From: Epiperipatus broadwayi
Lineage: Eukaryota > Onychophora > Udeonychophora > Euonychophora > Peripatidae
Direction: 5' to 3'
DNA: 64,000 nt
NCBI GenBank assembly: GCA_028023455.1
Contig: JAQFVV010000233.1
Location: forward strand, 868,001 to 932,000
Both the position numbers and the translations under genes were made by a program. This document shows, piece by piece, positions 9,480 through 22,391 of the stretch. Below the pieces are notes generated by a model. That model made no database searches. It worked only from the letters and a program-made list of their open reading frames with translations, and had not been told where the DNA came from. How positions within the stretch are numbered: the first letter of the stretch is position 1; every line of letters starts with the position of its first letter.

Positions 9480-12400
9480 CACTTTTGTTTAAAGTTACAT
9501 ATAGCAACAAAAATTATGATCTAAGAAGAATTTTTTTTTTTTTTGCTTTTCAGTATATTGATTTTTAAATTAAATAAAATCAGTTTAAAAAAAATATTTT
9601 TTGTATAATATTGCATTCAAAAAATGATAAATTAACTTCAAAGATATGCACACACACAAACATAAAAAAATATTAGCTAATAACTTTACTTATACAATTA
9701 TCACAAACTTTAATTAAAAACCTGGTGACAGTTTTTATCAATACTCAACCTTTTGTTTCTGTATAAAATATTTATTTTATATTAAAACTTAATAAATTTG
9801 ACTTGATTTCTTTTTAATTTAATTTAGAAATGACAAAATTCTTAAAATATCTATTTAAACTTCACCAAAATTGGAAAAATGAGTTATAATAAGAACAAAG
9901 AACATAAAATGTCATTCTTAAAAAAAAGGAAATTTTTTTAAAGTTTAAATTTATTTTTAAAAACATGAATGAAAAAATGTTAATATCTAATAAATTTATC
10001 AAATTCTGCTTTAAAATCTTAAAGTTGTTTTATACTTTTAAGAATATCTCAAAAGATTCTAACACAGTATTAATTTTGACAATATCATTATAATCAATTT
10101 CATATAGCTGTGGTCATCTATAATTTTCTTTGTTAACATTATGATCAAATTTATTAACTTTTATTTTTAGAAATAAAACATATACAAGTAAAATCAAAGT
10201 ATATTCTTTTTTTAAAACAATTATTAAACAATTATTGTATAAAAGTAATTGGAAATATTTACAAAACTAGTAAAAAAATCATACTTTTTTGTTTCATAAA
10301 TATTCCTAAAGTAATCCTTCAAATGTTAAAGAAACCAGATTATAAAAAAACTAAAATTGTCAATACCTTTAAGGTTCTACTTTTTTCTATGAATAATAGA
10401 GAAACTTCTTTAATGATTTCTGATTGTCTGTAAGATACTATTCTCTTTAAAAATTTTTAAAGTTAATAAACCTATGTTAACATTAGTTACTATACTATTT
10501 CTGAAGTAAATGAGCCAGTATTAGAACTGTAGTAAAAATAATTTTAAAAATTAGTAAGAAAAAATAAATGTAATCACTGAACTTCAACATTAATAGCCAA
10601 AATAATTTTTATATGTTTAGGCTGACATCTTTTTAAAAATGAATAAACATTTTTTTTAATCATCTGGGACCAATTTAACATAAACTTAATGGCTTTTACA
10701 AATAGTGATAGGATATATATGCAATAATCTACAATTTCCAAACATTATTTTTTGAACAATATCAAACATATGACTTACTAAACCTAAGGAATTTTCATTC
10801 ATCATAAACACAAATAATTAAAATAAAAATAAAATAAGTAGAATAGAATAAAAGAATTATGAATGATCTATATAACAAAGAAAATATTACTTTACATAAA
10901 AATAATATCTGCTTATGCAGATATTCTTCCAGAACTCAGTACTTTTTAGAGGCAACCCTTAAAACTACTTAGTTAAAATTATAATATACAAAAATTGTAC
11001 ACATAATGAGTTTTATATCTACCAGTATTGCCTATTAACTAATGCTAGAAATTTTCATGTAAAACATAAGTTTTTTTTCTCAAGAATATCTAAAGCAAGC
11101 ATATTTTGAAAATATCACACAAAAAAGTGATACTATTTTATATTTGTTACATAACATTTTTACAAGTAATTAGAATAGCAGTAATAAAAAACAACAAAAA
11201 TAGGATAAATGTAGTAAATAGTGTGTGCCACTGATTGTTGTTTCTTGATGCTATTGATTAGATTGACATTATTTACATTAAAAATTATCACAAATTATGG
11301 AATAAAATAGTAGGTATTTATCAATACTGTGATTGCAAAGAAGTGTTATTAAATTGAAAAGACATTAGAAAGACCTTAAAAAGTGAAGTAAGTAAAATTG
11401 TAATATTCCATTTCATAAATTGATGTGCATTGTAGTTGTTTTTATTGTGAGAATAATTAAATGGTAAACAACAAAGAATATTAGTATCAGTTGTTAACTA
11501 AACTCTCAATTCACCTTAATAAGCATACTGCTTTTATTTCTGTTTGAATTTAAAAATATATTATTTGTTTTTTACCATTCAGAGATCTGGTAGTTTATGA
11601 GTAAGATATTGATAGAGATTTTGTTATAGAGGGCTGTGTAATCACTATATTTCTAATTATACTTTATCTACATATAATTATTTCTTTTGTCTGTCATTTT
11701 ATTCATAATTTTATGTAGATTTTAGATCATTACTAACAATTCATTAAAGTCAAAAGTAAATTATGATCCAGAATCCATAAGAGGATAATACCATCATCTG
11801 CTGGTATTTCATTTACAAGAATGTTTCCATTTTATGATTACCAGATTTAACACTGCCTGATTATCCTAGAGTAATGTAATTAAAAGTCCCACTAAAAATG
11901 TTGAATATCTAATCACCATCCAGCAGTTTAATACTAACTAATACTTTAGATAAAATGAATATAATCTTTTGTAGAAAATCTCAGGTAGCAGAGAATGTCA
12001 AAATTTCATCTACATCTAAACTCTAGATTATGCCAAAAGTCAAAATATTCTAAAACAAAAAAGTGGTATTAAGACTAAAGTGCATTACTTAAAGTAAATT
12101 TTTTTACTACTGTTATCTTTATTCTCATCCTTTTTGATGGCTAATATTTATCTTTGTGTACTTTTTACATTTAATACATATTTACTCATTCTATCTCTTT
12201 ATTTATCTACAGACATATCTACATACTTTCATCAGATAATTAATTGATCTACCTATTTATCTATTTATTTGCTTGCTCTGTCCTTTATTTAGCTATCTAT
12301 TACTTACCTGCCTATCTATTCATTTTCTGTTTATTTATCATATCCATTTATGTCTCCATACCTTCTATCTGACTGAGTGCCTATATATTTATATAATATT

Positions 12401-12810
12401 TGAATAATATAAAATATTGTGAGATTCTTTATAAAGTTAGTAATTAAAACATGCACATAGCATAGTTTGTTTTATTAGATTGCTAATATAATACTGCTGA
12501 AAATAAAAAGAAATTTGCTGTTATCTGAAAGGAGACTATATGATTTCTTTTTGAGGTCATGAGGAAATTGAGCAGGGCAAATTCCTAGTGTCCATTTCCC
12601 ACTTTTTGTTGTTGCAGATGTTGTTATTATAAAATATATCAGATAGTATGTGGATATAGATGAGCTGTTCACTAACATAGGTCAGCTACAATGATGAGTT
12701 TATCAATTTTATTTCTGAGATTAAGATGAAGAAACACCATGGTTTTTTTTCTTAGTGCCTGATAATTCTTAATTGAAATATTAGTTGAGGTTTCTGGAAG
12801 ACAGTATAAA
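9480..12810. other. AT-rich intergenic DNA with degenerate tetranucleotide tract
   Basis: No gene is supported. A degenerate TATC/TTTA tetranucleotide tract lies at about 12130-12370. The remainder is AT-rich, with poly-A and poly-T runs and stop codons in every frame. Confidence 0.6.
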
Positions 12811-12959
12811 TTAAGTCACATGACCACCATCTCTTATGCTTGTGTATAACTGTTATTAAAACAGGCAAAACTCACTATACATATGCCACACACAACAAAC
12901 TAGAGTAATTAATGGATGCCAGAAGGCTTGTGCATAAAATACCCATCTAGTGCCTAGTC

Positions 12960-13018
12960 ATCCAATATCCCCAGACTAGTTTCTGGCTTGTGGCCTTTGT
13001 TAGTGAGGAGCCTTGGAT
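12960..13018 (-). ncRNA. Degenerate hammerhead ribozyme (G5 and G8 lost)
   Basis: The minus-strand core reads CTAACAA, with G5 and G8 both changed to A, while stem I, stem II, GAAAC and GTC are preserved. Predicted inactive. Confidence 0.7.
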
Positions 13019-13614
13019 CTGAGAGCACTGCATCTAGATCTTAGGATCTAATGCAACCCTCCAGCATCCACCTTTTATCTCCATTTAACTACAAAACTAT
13101 GAGTCTTAAATTGAAAACACTTTAATGTTTCTAATTCAAGCCCATCAGCCTATATAGTTATATGGGTCTGAATCCAGTTCAGTTCCCATACATTTTGGTG
13201 TCTTTGGTTTTTTAATAACCATAGCCACCAATATCCTATTAGGCAGGATTGGTTTTAAGCCAATAAACATCACATGACCACCATCTCTTATGCTTGTGTA
13301 TAACTGTTGTTAAAACAAGCAAAACTCACTATACGTATGCCACACACAGCAAGTTAGAGTAATCAATGGATGCCAGAAGGCTTGTTTTAACAACAGTTAT
13401 ACACAAGCTTAAGAAATGGTAGTCATGTAATGTTTATTGGCTTAAAACCAATCCTGCCTAATAGGATATTGGTGGATATCTAAGCTGATGGGCTTGAATT
13501 GGAAACATTAAAGTGTTTTCAATTTAAGACTCATAGTTTTGTAGTTAAATGGAGATAAAAGGTGTTTGCTGGAGGGTTGCATTAGATCCTAAAATCTAGA
13601 TGCAGTGCTCTCAG

Positions 13615-13673
13615 ATCCAAGGCTCCTCACTGACGAAGGCCACAAGCCAGAAACTAGTCTGGGGATATTGGAT
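13615..13673 (+). ncRNA. Type I hammerhead ribozyme, core intact
   Basis: All conserved hammerhead positions are present. Core CTGACGA is at 13630-13636 (position 7 is free to vary) and GAA at 13650-13652. A15.1-U16.1 and C15.2-G16.2 form a two-base-pair stem III closed by TA (13653-13658), and C17 is at 13659, the predicted cleavage site. Stem II is GGC/GCC (13638-13640 with 13646-13648) with loop CACAA; its first position is an A-A mismatch, which may lower activity. Stem I has an inner helix TCCTCA/TGGGGA with one G-U pair, an internal loop GGC/TA, and an outer helix ATCCAA/TTGGAT. Very short stem III is typical of hammerheads in PLEs and animal retrozyme-like repeats. Its expected role is to cut multimeric transcripts to unit length. 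Confidence 0.85.
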
Positions 13674-14066
13674 GAGTAGGCACTAGATGGGGATTTTATG
13701 CACAAGCCTTCTGGCATCCATTGATTACTCTAGCTTGCTGTGTGTGGCATACATATAGTGAGTTTTGCTTGTTTTAACAACAGTTATACACAAGCATAAG
13801 AGATGGTGGTCATGTGATGTTTATTGGCTTAAAACCAATCCTGCCTAATAGGATATTGGTGGCTATGGTTATTAAAGAACCAAAGACACCAAAATGTATG
13901 AGAACTGAACTGGATTCAGACCCATATAACTATATAAGCTGATGGGCTTGAATTGGAAACATTAAAGTGTTTTCAATTTAAGACATAGTTTTGTAGTTAA
14001 ATGGAGATAAAAGATGGTTGCTGGAGGGTTGCATTAGATCCTAAGATCTAGATGCAGTGCTCTCAG

Positions 14067-14125
14067 ATCCAAGGCTCCTCACTGATGAAGGCCACAAGCC
14101 ATAAATTAGTCTGAGGATATTGGAT
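14067..14125 (+). ncRNA. Degenerate hammerhead ribozyme (G12 to T)
   Basis: The CTGATGA core at 14082-14088 is perfect and stem I is preserved, but GAAAC has become TAAAT: catalytic G12 is lost and C15.2 is changed. Predicted inactive. Confidence 0.7.
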
Positions 14126-14309
14126 GAGTAGGCACTAGATGGGGATTTTATGCACAAGCCTTCTGGCATCCATTGATTACTCTAGCTTGCTGTGTGTGGC
14201 ATACGTATAGTGAGTTTTGCCTGTTTTAATAAATTAAATGTGTGAATGAATGTCTTAAAAAATATTTATAATTATAATAGACAAACTAAATTATGTCTTT
14301 TATTCTCAG

Positions 14310-17250
14310 AAAGCTGTAAGGTCACTAGATCAGATAAAACAGAGTTTAATGGCAGAAGGCAGAGATTACTAAGAATTCTCTGAATGCAAACTCAGGCTGC
14401 GATTCAATGATCACCTTTATTTAGATACTTATAACTCATATCACTGTCAAGTGAAAGAAGATTGAATGAATTTGAGACACTATCTAATATTAAATTGGAT
14501 ATTGTGAACTTTGTGAAGTTACAAGAGAAGGTGAGGAGACAGGTAATTTAAAAAATGGACATATAATTTACAAACAAAAGCACAAACATCAAAAGTACAA
14601 GTAAAGTAGAATTCATTATAAATAAAAAGTAGAAGAACTACACTGAAGAAATTGATTATATTTCAGACAAAATGACACTTGAATTCCAAATGCAGATAAT
14701 TCAGTTTTAAGCCCCAAAAACTTTTTATTATGGTGAAGAAGTAGAAAATTTTTACATGGATATACAAAATGCTTTTGATCAGATTAAACAATATTTCTAA
14801 ATTATCAAGAGAGACTTTAATGGTCGAATTGTTAAACTATTAAAAGATAAAAATGCTGTGAGTAAATTTGGTTATAATAATAGAAATGAGAGAGTACATG
14901 GACATGTAAAGTTTTTACAACAAAAATCTTATATGGTGTGAATTCTCTCTTTGAGAAAAATGCTAAACAAAAATTGATAAAGAACCTTTCAAATAGGGAT
15001 AAAACAGAATTGAATTATATTTTAACTATTAGAAAATATGTGTATCCAGATTGTAATGTTGATAATAAATTCAATATATGAAATGATAATAGTTTGGTGA
15101 GATTTAAGGTAGAGATGTTTATGCAAAATTAGAAAAACCAAAATTATTAAGAAAAACAATATTCACAGTTGATATTCCTAACCTCCAGAAACATTTCAAT
15201 GAATTTAAGTTAGAACTTGAAAATCGTTTTAAAATTATAACAGACTTTGAAGATGATTCAGACTTGAATAAAATCAATAGAAAGATAATGAATATACTAT
15301 TAAAAACTATAACAAAGATAGCTGCTACAAAATGGCGGCATTTTAGTCTAAATTTTCTACTCATGCAAAGCAGTATATAAAAAATAAAATATATGTCAAG
15401 GATCCATTAAGAACTGAATATCTAAAGTTTTAAAATGATGCATAAAATAATTAAAAACTATATAAAAAATATAATTGTGGATTAGCAATGAAAACTAGAA
15501 CATAAAAGTCTTAAAAATATAAAACATCATGGAATATAAAAATAGTCTATTAAGAAAAAGTGACTATAGTGCTTTTTAAAATTGTACCTAAGGGAGATAT
15601 TGGATATAAAAAATATATAATTATGAATTAGCAAGAAAAGTTATAAAAGAGAATAAAAGTTTCAAAAGTGTAAACAACATCTTGGTATTGATAGAAAACT
15701 TGTTTCTGCAATAAGAAGAAAGATGAAACTATTACCAAAAAAAAAAAAAAAGATGAGTGTGTAAGAGATGTAAAAAGAATTATATCAGGATAATGAACAA
15801 AAAAAAAAACAAAACGAAGTACCCTTCATAATTATTACGACTTTTAAATTTCCCAGTATATTAAATGAAGAAATGAGATAGGCAAATTAAATCTATAAAG
15901 ATGAGGAAAACTCCAGATAATGATGCAATTGTAATCAATATCTTAAAGAAAGCAGCTGAAGAAATAAAAAATTGTTGCAAAGTTATATTATCAATTATCT
16001 AAATGATAAAAATGTACAAGATGGTTGGAAAAATGCATTTGTAATATTAATATTTAAGAAAGGTGATAAAAAAGATATTATAAATTACAAATCTTAATTT
16101 TTTATCAGTTTTATACAAAATTTTTATCAAGCTAATTATTAACTTCTCTAAAGACAACTTTAAATTTTAATCCCCCCCCCCCAAAAAAAAAGTTGGATTT
16201 AAAAATAGTTTTAGCCCAGTAATCATGTCCAGCTATTGAAGCAAGTTATAGAAAGGATCAATGAATATGAGTTGCATTATGCTTTGGATTTGTAGATTAT
16301 TAAAAGACATTTGATTCTATAAGTATTTCTACAGTGATTAAAACATTAGATTCTTGTGATATAGATCCAATATTTTTACCATATTCTGAAGAATATTTAT
16401 CAAAATGCAACACAACGATATTGTTATTAAGAACATTAACATCTAGAAGAGTATACATCAGTTGGTTCCATTTCTTACATCTGTTTTACAAAAAGTATTT
16501 TATGATTAAGTTGAGAAGCTAAAGAGCAAAAATAAATGAACATATTTTAAATCATCTAGATTTTCAGATAACATAATTGTTTTTTTTTTTTTCAAATAAT
16601 GCTTAAGATCTTCAGTAAATATTTTAAGAGTTCTCAAAAAATACCCAAAAAATAGAATTAAAGATAAATGCTAAGAAAAACTAGATAATGTTCAATGGAT
16701 TTTTTTACAAAAAAAAAAAAAAATAAAGCCTAAAAATCATAAATTAGAAGTTAACAACTACAAATATTTTGGTAAAATTATAAATATATTTAAATATGTG
16801 ATCGATAAAATTAATCACAAAATTAAATTGGATGAAGTGCTGTTAGTAGAAATAACTGATTATATTAAAATAATTATTTGCTTGAAAAGGAATGACTCTG
16901 ATATTTAAATACTTATAACAGAATAGCAATACCAAGTAAAATACGAAGAGATGTATATTAGAAGTAATAGGAAGAATTTAAAACAAAATGTGTGGTTGAG
17001 AAAAACAAATAGATATCATTGACAGACTGAAATAAAGCTGGGTGGGATATATTTCTAAAAGTAAAGATAATATATAAACAGTTTATCTTAAACTAAAATG
17101 CCAAGATGTAAAAGACCTAGAAAGAGACAATATGTGAGATGGTTAGATTAAATAAAGTTTTCTGATGTGGTGTGAAGAAGAATGTCCAGCAATTGGAGAA
17201 AATGGATTAATCCTGCAATGAATGAATAATGTTTGAAACTTATGATGATG
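14310..17250 (+). pseudogene. Decayed RTE-like non-LTR retrotransposon
   Basis: Pieces of an APE endonuclease plus RT protein are recognisable in order on the plus strand, interrupted by many stops and frameshifts. Endonuclease-like traces run from about 14400, with a DFNGRI block (normally GDFNGR) near 14815-14830. RT traces follow: FKKGDKKDIINYK-like sequence near 16050-16090, FVDYXKTFDSI (motif A region) near 16280-16320, and ETYDDDN from the terminal GATGATGAT repeat near 17235-17250. The order and the GAT-rich 3' end fit the RTE/BovB group, which usually encodes one ORF in about 3.2 kb, so about 2.9 kb here is close to full length. It is an old, dead copy. The open frame at 16334-16522 is only a fragment of it. 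Confidence 0.7.
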
Positions 17251-18760
17251 ATAATATTAATATTTATTTATTTAGGTTGTGGATTTTTATTTAATTTTTT
17301 ATTTTAGACAAATTAATGAAATTAACAAATATTATAAAAGAATGGGTAGAGATTTCAACTAGATGATAGAATATTAAGCCCTTCAATTCTGCATCTATAT
17401 TCATAAATTTGTCACTCATTAACTATGATCAGAATTTGTTTTTGTTCACATTTACTCAGAGAGATACAGTGACCATGGGTTGTCTTGACTTTGTTGACAA
17501 CACTTCAATAATGTCTGGGAAGATCAAATTCAGCTATCATTATTATTGCATTTGAATTTCTTTGTGATCTCATAAAAATATACCATAATTCATTCAAGTA
17601 GATTTTTAGTTGAATATCCATAAATGGGATCTTTATTTGAGAAAAGTCTTAATTAGCAAAACTATATATTCAGTTAATGACAACTTCTATCTATTTAACA
17701 TAAACTTCTCTTTCACAAACAGAAATCTATTGCAAATGAGCAGACTTGAATGCACCAGTATTTAAATGAATATAGTGAAGATTAATATAGGCATTTTTCA
17801 CTAGCAGATGCATTAATGCTGAGAAAGCAGTTTTTAAATTCTAGTTTTAAACTCTCACGTACATAAAGATATCATATTAAGGTTGTTAATTTAAATATTT
17901 CTTTTAAATATAATCTTAAATAGATGAGAAAAATTTGGTTTAAAATGACAGTGTTTGCTTATTTTTGCCAAATATTATATTCAGATTATAATCTTTTCCT
18001 GTTTTTAAATAAAAGGTTGAGCTTATTGTCTTTGCTAGATTAGAAAAATGACTCCAATATTTAGAAATAATTTCCTATTTTTTCATATCCTCATTGAGAG
18101 ACTGTTCCATTTCTGAAAAATATCTTCCTATGAACTCAAAGCAATATTACAAGTCTGGATGAATTTCCTGCATTTTGTGTTTTGAAGATCATTAGAACTT
18201 AACTTTGTGATAGATCATTTGGTAAAATATTTTATCTACTAAGACTATGAATATTGATGGTTTTCCTATATTTAAGGGTTTTAAACATTTTTAGACGATT
18301 ATTTTTCCAAAGAGAATGATAAAATGAGATTAAATCAATAAAGATAGCAACAATTTTTAATTTATTTTGAAAATTCTTTTTAATGTGAGTTATTAAAAAT
18401 AAAACTTATTCACATGTTCCTCATAACAAGCACATAATAATGATACAAACGATAATTTCTTGGACTATTGTTGGTTTTATTTAGTTTTAAGACAGTTAAA
18501 GTTCTGCTTTTTTGGAAAATTCTTAGAATAGATTCCATATGAATAATGTTATTGAACAATTTTGCCAACACTACTTTGAATTTAGGTCATAACTTTTACA
18601 AAAAACAATTCTGGGAGTATATGGTCTGTAAAACAATTTCTATAAATCATCAGAATTGCTAATATAGATTCTACAATAAATTATATTACATAATAGAATA
18701 CTTCTACTCGACTAACAAACACTATGTATTGCTACTTAATTAGTTTATCTGTTTTTGATA
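17251..18760. other. AT-rich intergenic DNA, no gene seen
   Basis: I see nothing supportable here beyond AT-rich sequence with stops in all frames. Confidence 0.55.
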
Positions 18761-18865
18761 GTGATGTGATGTGATGTATTTGGCTTCTCCTTAAATGAAG
18801 TCAAGAATATCTCAGCAACTATGCCCAGATAAATCTGTTAGCCACTTTATTTTCCATTCCCCACT

Positions 18866-21800
18866 CTAAGTCTTCCCATATTCTGCCCCATCCCATTTCC
18901 ACAACATAATCTTTGTCAACTCTATGGCCTTTAAATCTAAATCCCCCTTATCTTTTCACAAACCCAGCATAAAAACTAATAACTCACTTTCTGTATAGTC
19001 ACTTTGTTCATACCTATTCTCCCATAACTTCATTATCTGTACCCTTTCTGCTTTCAAGCATTTACATTCAATCAACAGATGCCTAATATTTTCTATACCT
19101 TCCTTACACAATTTGCACACTAAATCACCCATAGTTTTCCATTTACATGTATATTCTCTTGTTGCTAAAGATCCCGTTCGAGCCTTAAACAATAAACTAC
19201 TTTCCTTACTATTATCATAAATTAACTCGCTTCCAATATTCCGTTTACTTCTATATATATTTAAACTCTTCTTACCCTCCATACTACTTCTCCATCTCTC
19301 CAACTCCCTATTTTTATTAATGCTTCTATTCTTTTATCCCATTCCTTACCACTATAACACTCAACAATCCTCCTAACACAATCATCCCACCTTTTATACA
19401 AGTATACCGATATAAATTCTTTATCCAAATCTTTTGCATACTGCATTACTTTTCTCACCCATCTTGTTACCTGCCCTTTACTCATAACCCAATTAAACAC
19501 TATTTTGGCTATTGTTTTACTATCCATAAACTGCAACCTATCAAACATTTTCCATTTTACTTTTTGCATCTCTCATATAGAAACTTGACCATCCCATTTC
19601 TCCTTGAATTGCCTCCTTTGCTGTCCACATCTCTGCATCTAATGCATGTCTTCCTACTTCCCTTTGTACTTTCTCTAAATAATCTAAAATCCTTTTACTA
19701 ACACATAATGCATCATTACCATATGTTAACCCTGCTACTGCAACTCCCTTCCATACAATTCTAGCTACATCATATTTATTATATGAAAATACTGTTAGTT
19801 TCTTTACCAAACCTTTTCTTTTCTTTGCTTCATTTACCAATTTTTTCTCCCATTCAACCAAGCAATTTTCCTGATTACATAAGATGATTCCCAAATACCT
19901 ATATCTATCCACCACACTTAACTTTATATCCCCCAATAAAAAAACTACATCCTCTCTTTCCCCAGTATTAACCATCATTATATTTGATTTTTCTCCACTA
20001 AATTTAATCCCCATCTCTTTACCCACCCTTGCACATGTCCTCAACATAATATCCATATCTTCTCTTCTTTCTGCACATAAAAAGATATCTGCAAAAAAAA
20101 GACCCGACAAAGTATATACTCCTTTGCCACCTATTAATGGTATCTCTACCCCTCTTCCTAGTCTTTCTATTGCTTTCTCCATTTCACTCAAAAACAACAA
20201 AAACAAAATCGGTGACCTAGGGCATCCTTGCCTTAATCCCACTCCATTTTTAACTTTAACTGATTCTATATCCCCTAATTGGTAAGTATAATAATTATTT
20301 TCATATAATTTCTTAATAATATTTACTAAAGCTTCATTCTATCCCAAATTGGCTAATCTTACCCATAATCTATTTCTATTTACTCTATCATATGCTTTCT
20401 CTATATCTATAAAACTCATATATAACGATCTATCTGAATTCCTACTCATCTCCATAAGTTGTGTAACTACAAACAAACTATTCTCCTATATGCTTATTTG
20501 ACCTAAAACCTCCTTGAATTTCCCCCACTACATTATTCTCTTCCATCCATTTTACAACTCTTCCAGCTACCATATATGCGAAAACTATATAAAACTGATA
20601 TTACCGCTATCGGTCTATAATTATTTAACTTTCTATGATCCTTACCCTTTCCTTTAAATAATTATCTTATTCTTGTATTACTCCAACTACCCGGAAAAAC
20701 TATCTTCTATGCCATCTTATTAAAACATGATAATAACTTTGCTTTTGCTCTATGCCCTAAATTCATTACCATCTCTGCTGCCCATCCATATAAACCTCTC
20801 ACCTTTCCATTTTTCAATCTCTTTCCTGCCTCATTCAATTCATTTTTTGTGAACCTAATATTCCCACTACTAACTGCTTTCATGTTTTCTATCACTAATT
20901 CCTTCACATCTAACATCTTTTCTATATCCATTACATATCTATTTAAGATTTTCTCTAGCTCACCTCTAGAGCTACATTCTATTCCCTCATCATCTATTAA
21001 TACTATCTCTCTTTCCCCTACATTTCTCCTTTTAATGTAATTCCAAAATTTTTTACTCCCATCTCTTCCACTTTTATTAATATCCTCCAACAATTTATTA
21101 TTTAACTTCATCCTCTCTCTATAATTATCCATTTTAGCTAGCTTCTTCTTTTCTAAGTACTTTCCCCATTTAGCAATAATATCATTTTCACTTTCTTTAT
21201 TTTTAATAGCACACTTATATTCTCTGCATGCTTTTTTCCTCTCTTTTACACTTTTACTAACTCTCATTTTTTTATTACTTTTATTCTTCTTCATATTCTC
21301 GACTAAAACCCTATTTGCCACTTTTTCTACTTCACCACACCAGTCTTTACACTCATCCCCAACCAATTGCTCCATGGTTTCTTCAACTTTTATTTTATAC
21401 TCTTCCAACTTATTCTTATCATTCACTCTCCATCCACATCTTTCACTATTATTTCTACCTTTATTTCTATCCTCCATCACATTACTAACCATTTCTATTA
21501 CAATAAAGTTATGATCACTATTACACACTCTCTCTTCATTATCAAACACCTTAATTTTTCATATTTTATTCATTCCCTCTTTCTCTACCAATACATAATC
21601 TATTGTGTGAAATACATTATTCCTAGACCATGTGTATTGTCCATCATATACATTTGATAAATTCCCAATGCTCAAATTTACTCTTTGACAAAATTCCTTC
21701 AAAAACTGACCATTCTTATTATTTACATCATCAATTTCTTCATATGAATGCCCATTCATATCCCCTATAACCATTATTCTCTTCCCCTTTTCTTTAAAAC

Positions 21801-22317
21801 TCTGTATATCCTTAACTAGGCACTCATATATACTATTGTTCCATTCCATTACAGTATGACTATCTCCAGTGGCGATATACACTACAGCCACCATCCATTC
21901 TTGTCTACCCAACCTTATTTCAAACCACAAATGTTCTTGACATTTAGCAGTATTTAAATTTTTTTTCGATATAATACCTATACCACCACCCTTTTTTTCT
22001 TTTTCTTTTCTGTTTATACTCTGCCATACTACCTCTTCCAAAATAGGTTCTTCTTCTTCTCTTAGATGAGTTTCCACTACTGCTAATACCTCAAGCCCTT
22101 CATTTTCAATTGCTTTATTTAATTCCAGCCATTTTTCTGGTGTCCTACCACCTTGCATATTCAAAAACCCAATTTTAACAATTTCTTCTTTCCTAACTAC
22201 TCTTTTATAAATTCTTTTTCTTCCTTCTTCTCCATTACGCTTATAACAAACTTTCTTACCACTAATCTTACAAAACCATTCCCTCTCCACATCTACACTT
22301 ATATCTAAATCAACCAT
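18866..22317 (-). pseudogene. LINE ORF2: APE endonuclease and reverse transcriptase, frameshifted
   Basis: The protein begins with an APE endonuclease (22317-21559: KIGFLNMQGG, VVETHLRE with the catalytic Glu, VIGDMNGHSYEEIDD, TIDYVLVE). It continues with SDHNFIVIE and a basic linker in a second frame (21549-20707), then RT sequence broken several times between 20700 and 20242, then GLRQGCPRSPILF (motif B). The catalytic box reads FFADIFLC where copy 3 keeps FADD at DNA level, so one Asp codon is lost. The C-terminal part (19569-18956) holds CKLCKEGIENIRHLLIEC, a CCHC-type zinc motif. Stop inferred by alignment to copy 2 at 18866-18868. Not functional. Confidence 0.85.
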
Positions 22318-22391
22318 CTTTTGCTTATTTCTTATATCCCCTCCATTCTTTTTCTTTTTGATAATATTACAATTTAAAAGCCCACCCCCCT

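Larger units (their letters stand above)
12814..14232. repeat. Hammerhead-repeat cluster, inverted and tandem
   Basis: This is the largest cluster of the family. A minus-strand stretch (about 12814-13381) holds one full unit of about 450 bp plus flanking partials. It is joined to a plus-strand stretch (about 13382-14232) holding two tandem units, the first shortened by an internal deletion near 13478. At the inversion the minus piece ending CAGAAGGCTTGT meets the plus piece that continues TTTAACAACAG; GCTTGT is common to both parents. Units end in TGAGTTTTGCTTGTTTTAAC at the tandem joint (about 13760-13780). There is no ORF, but each body contains one hammerhead motif. Tandem hammerhead units are known from small non-autonomous retroelements and from PLE terminal repeats. 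Confidence 0.85.

Noticed and set aside
12130-12370. Possible tandem-repeat or CRISPR-like array
   Set aside because: It is a degenerate tetranucleotide tract with no spacers of even length, and the DNA is eukaryotic.
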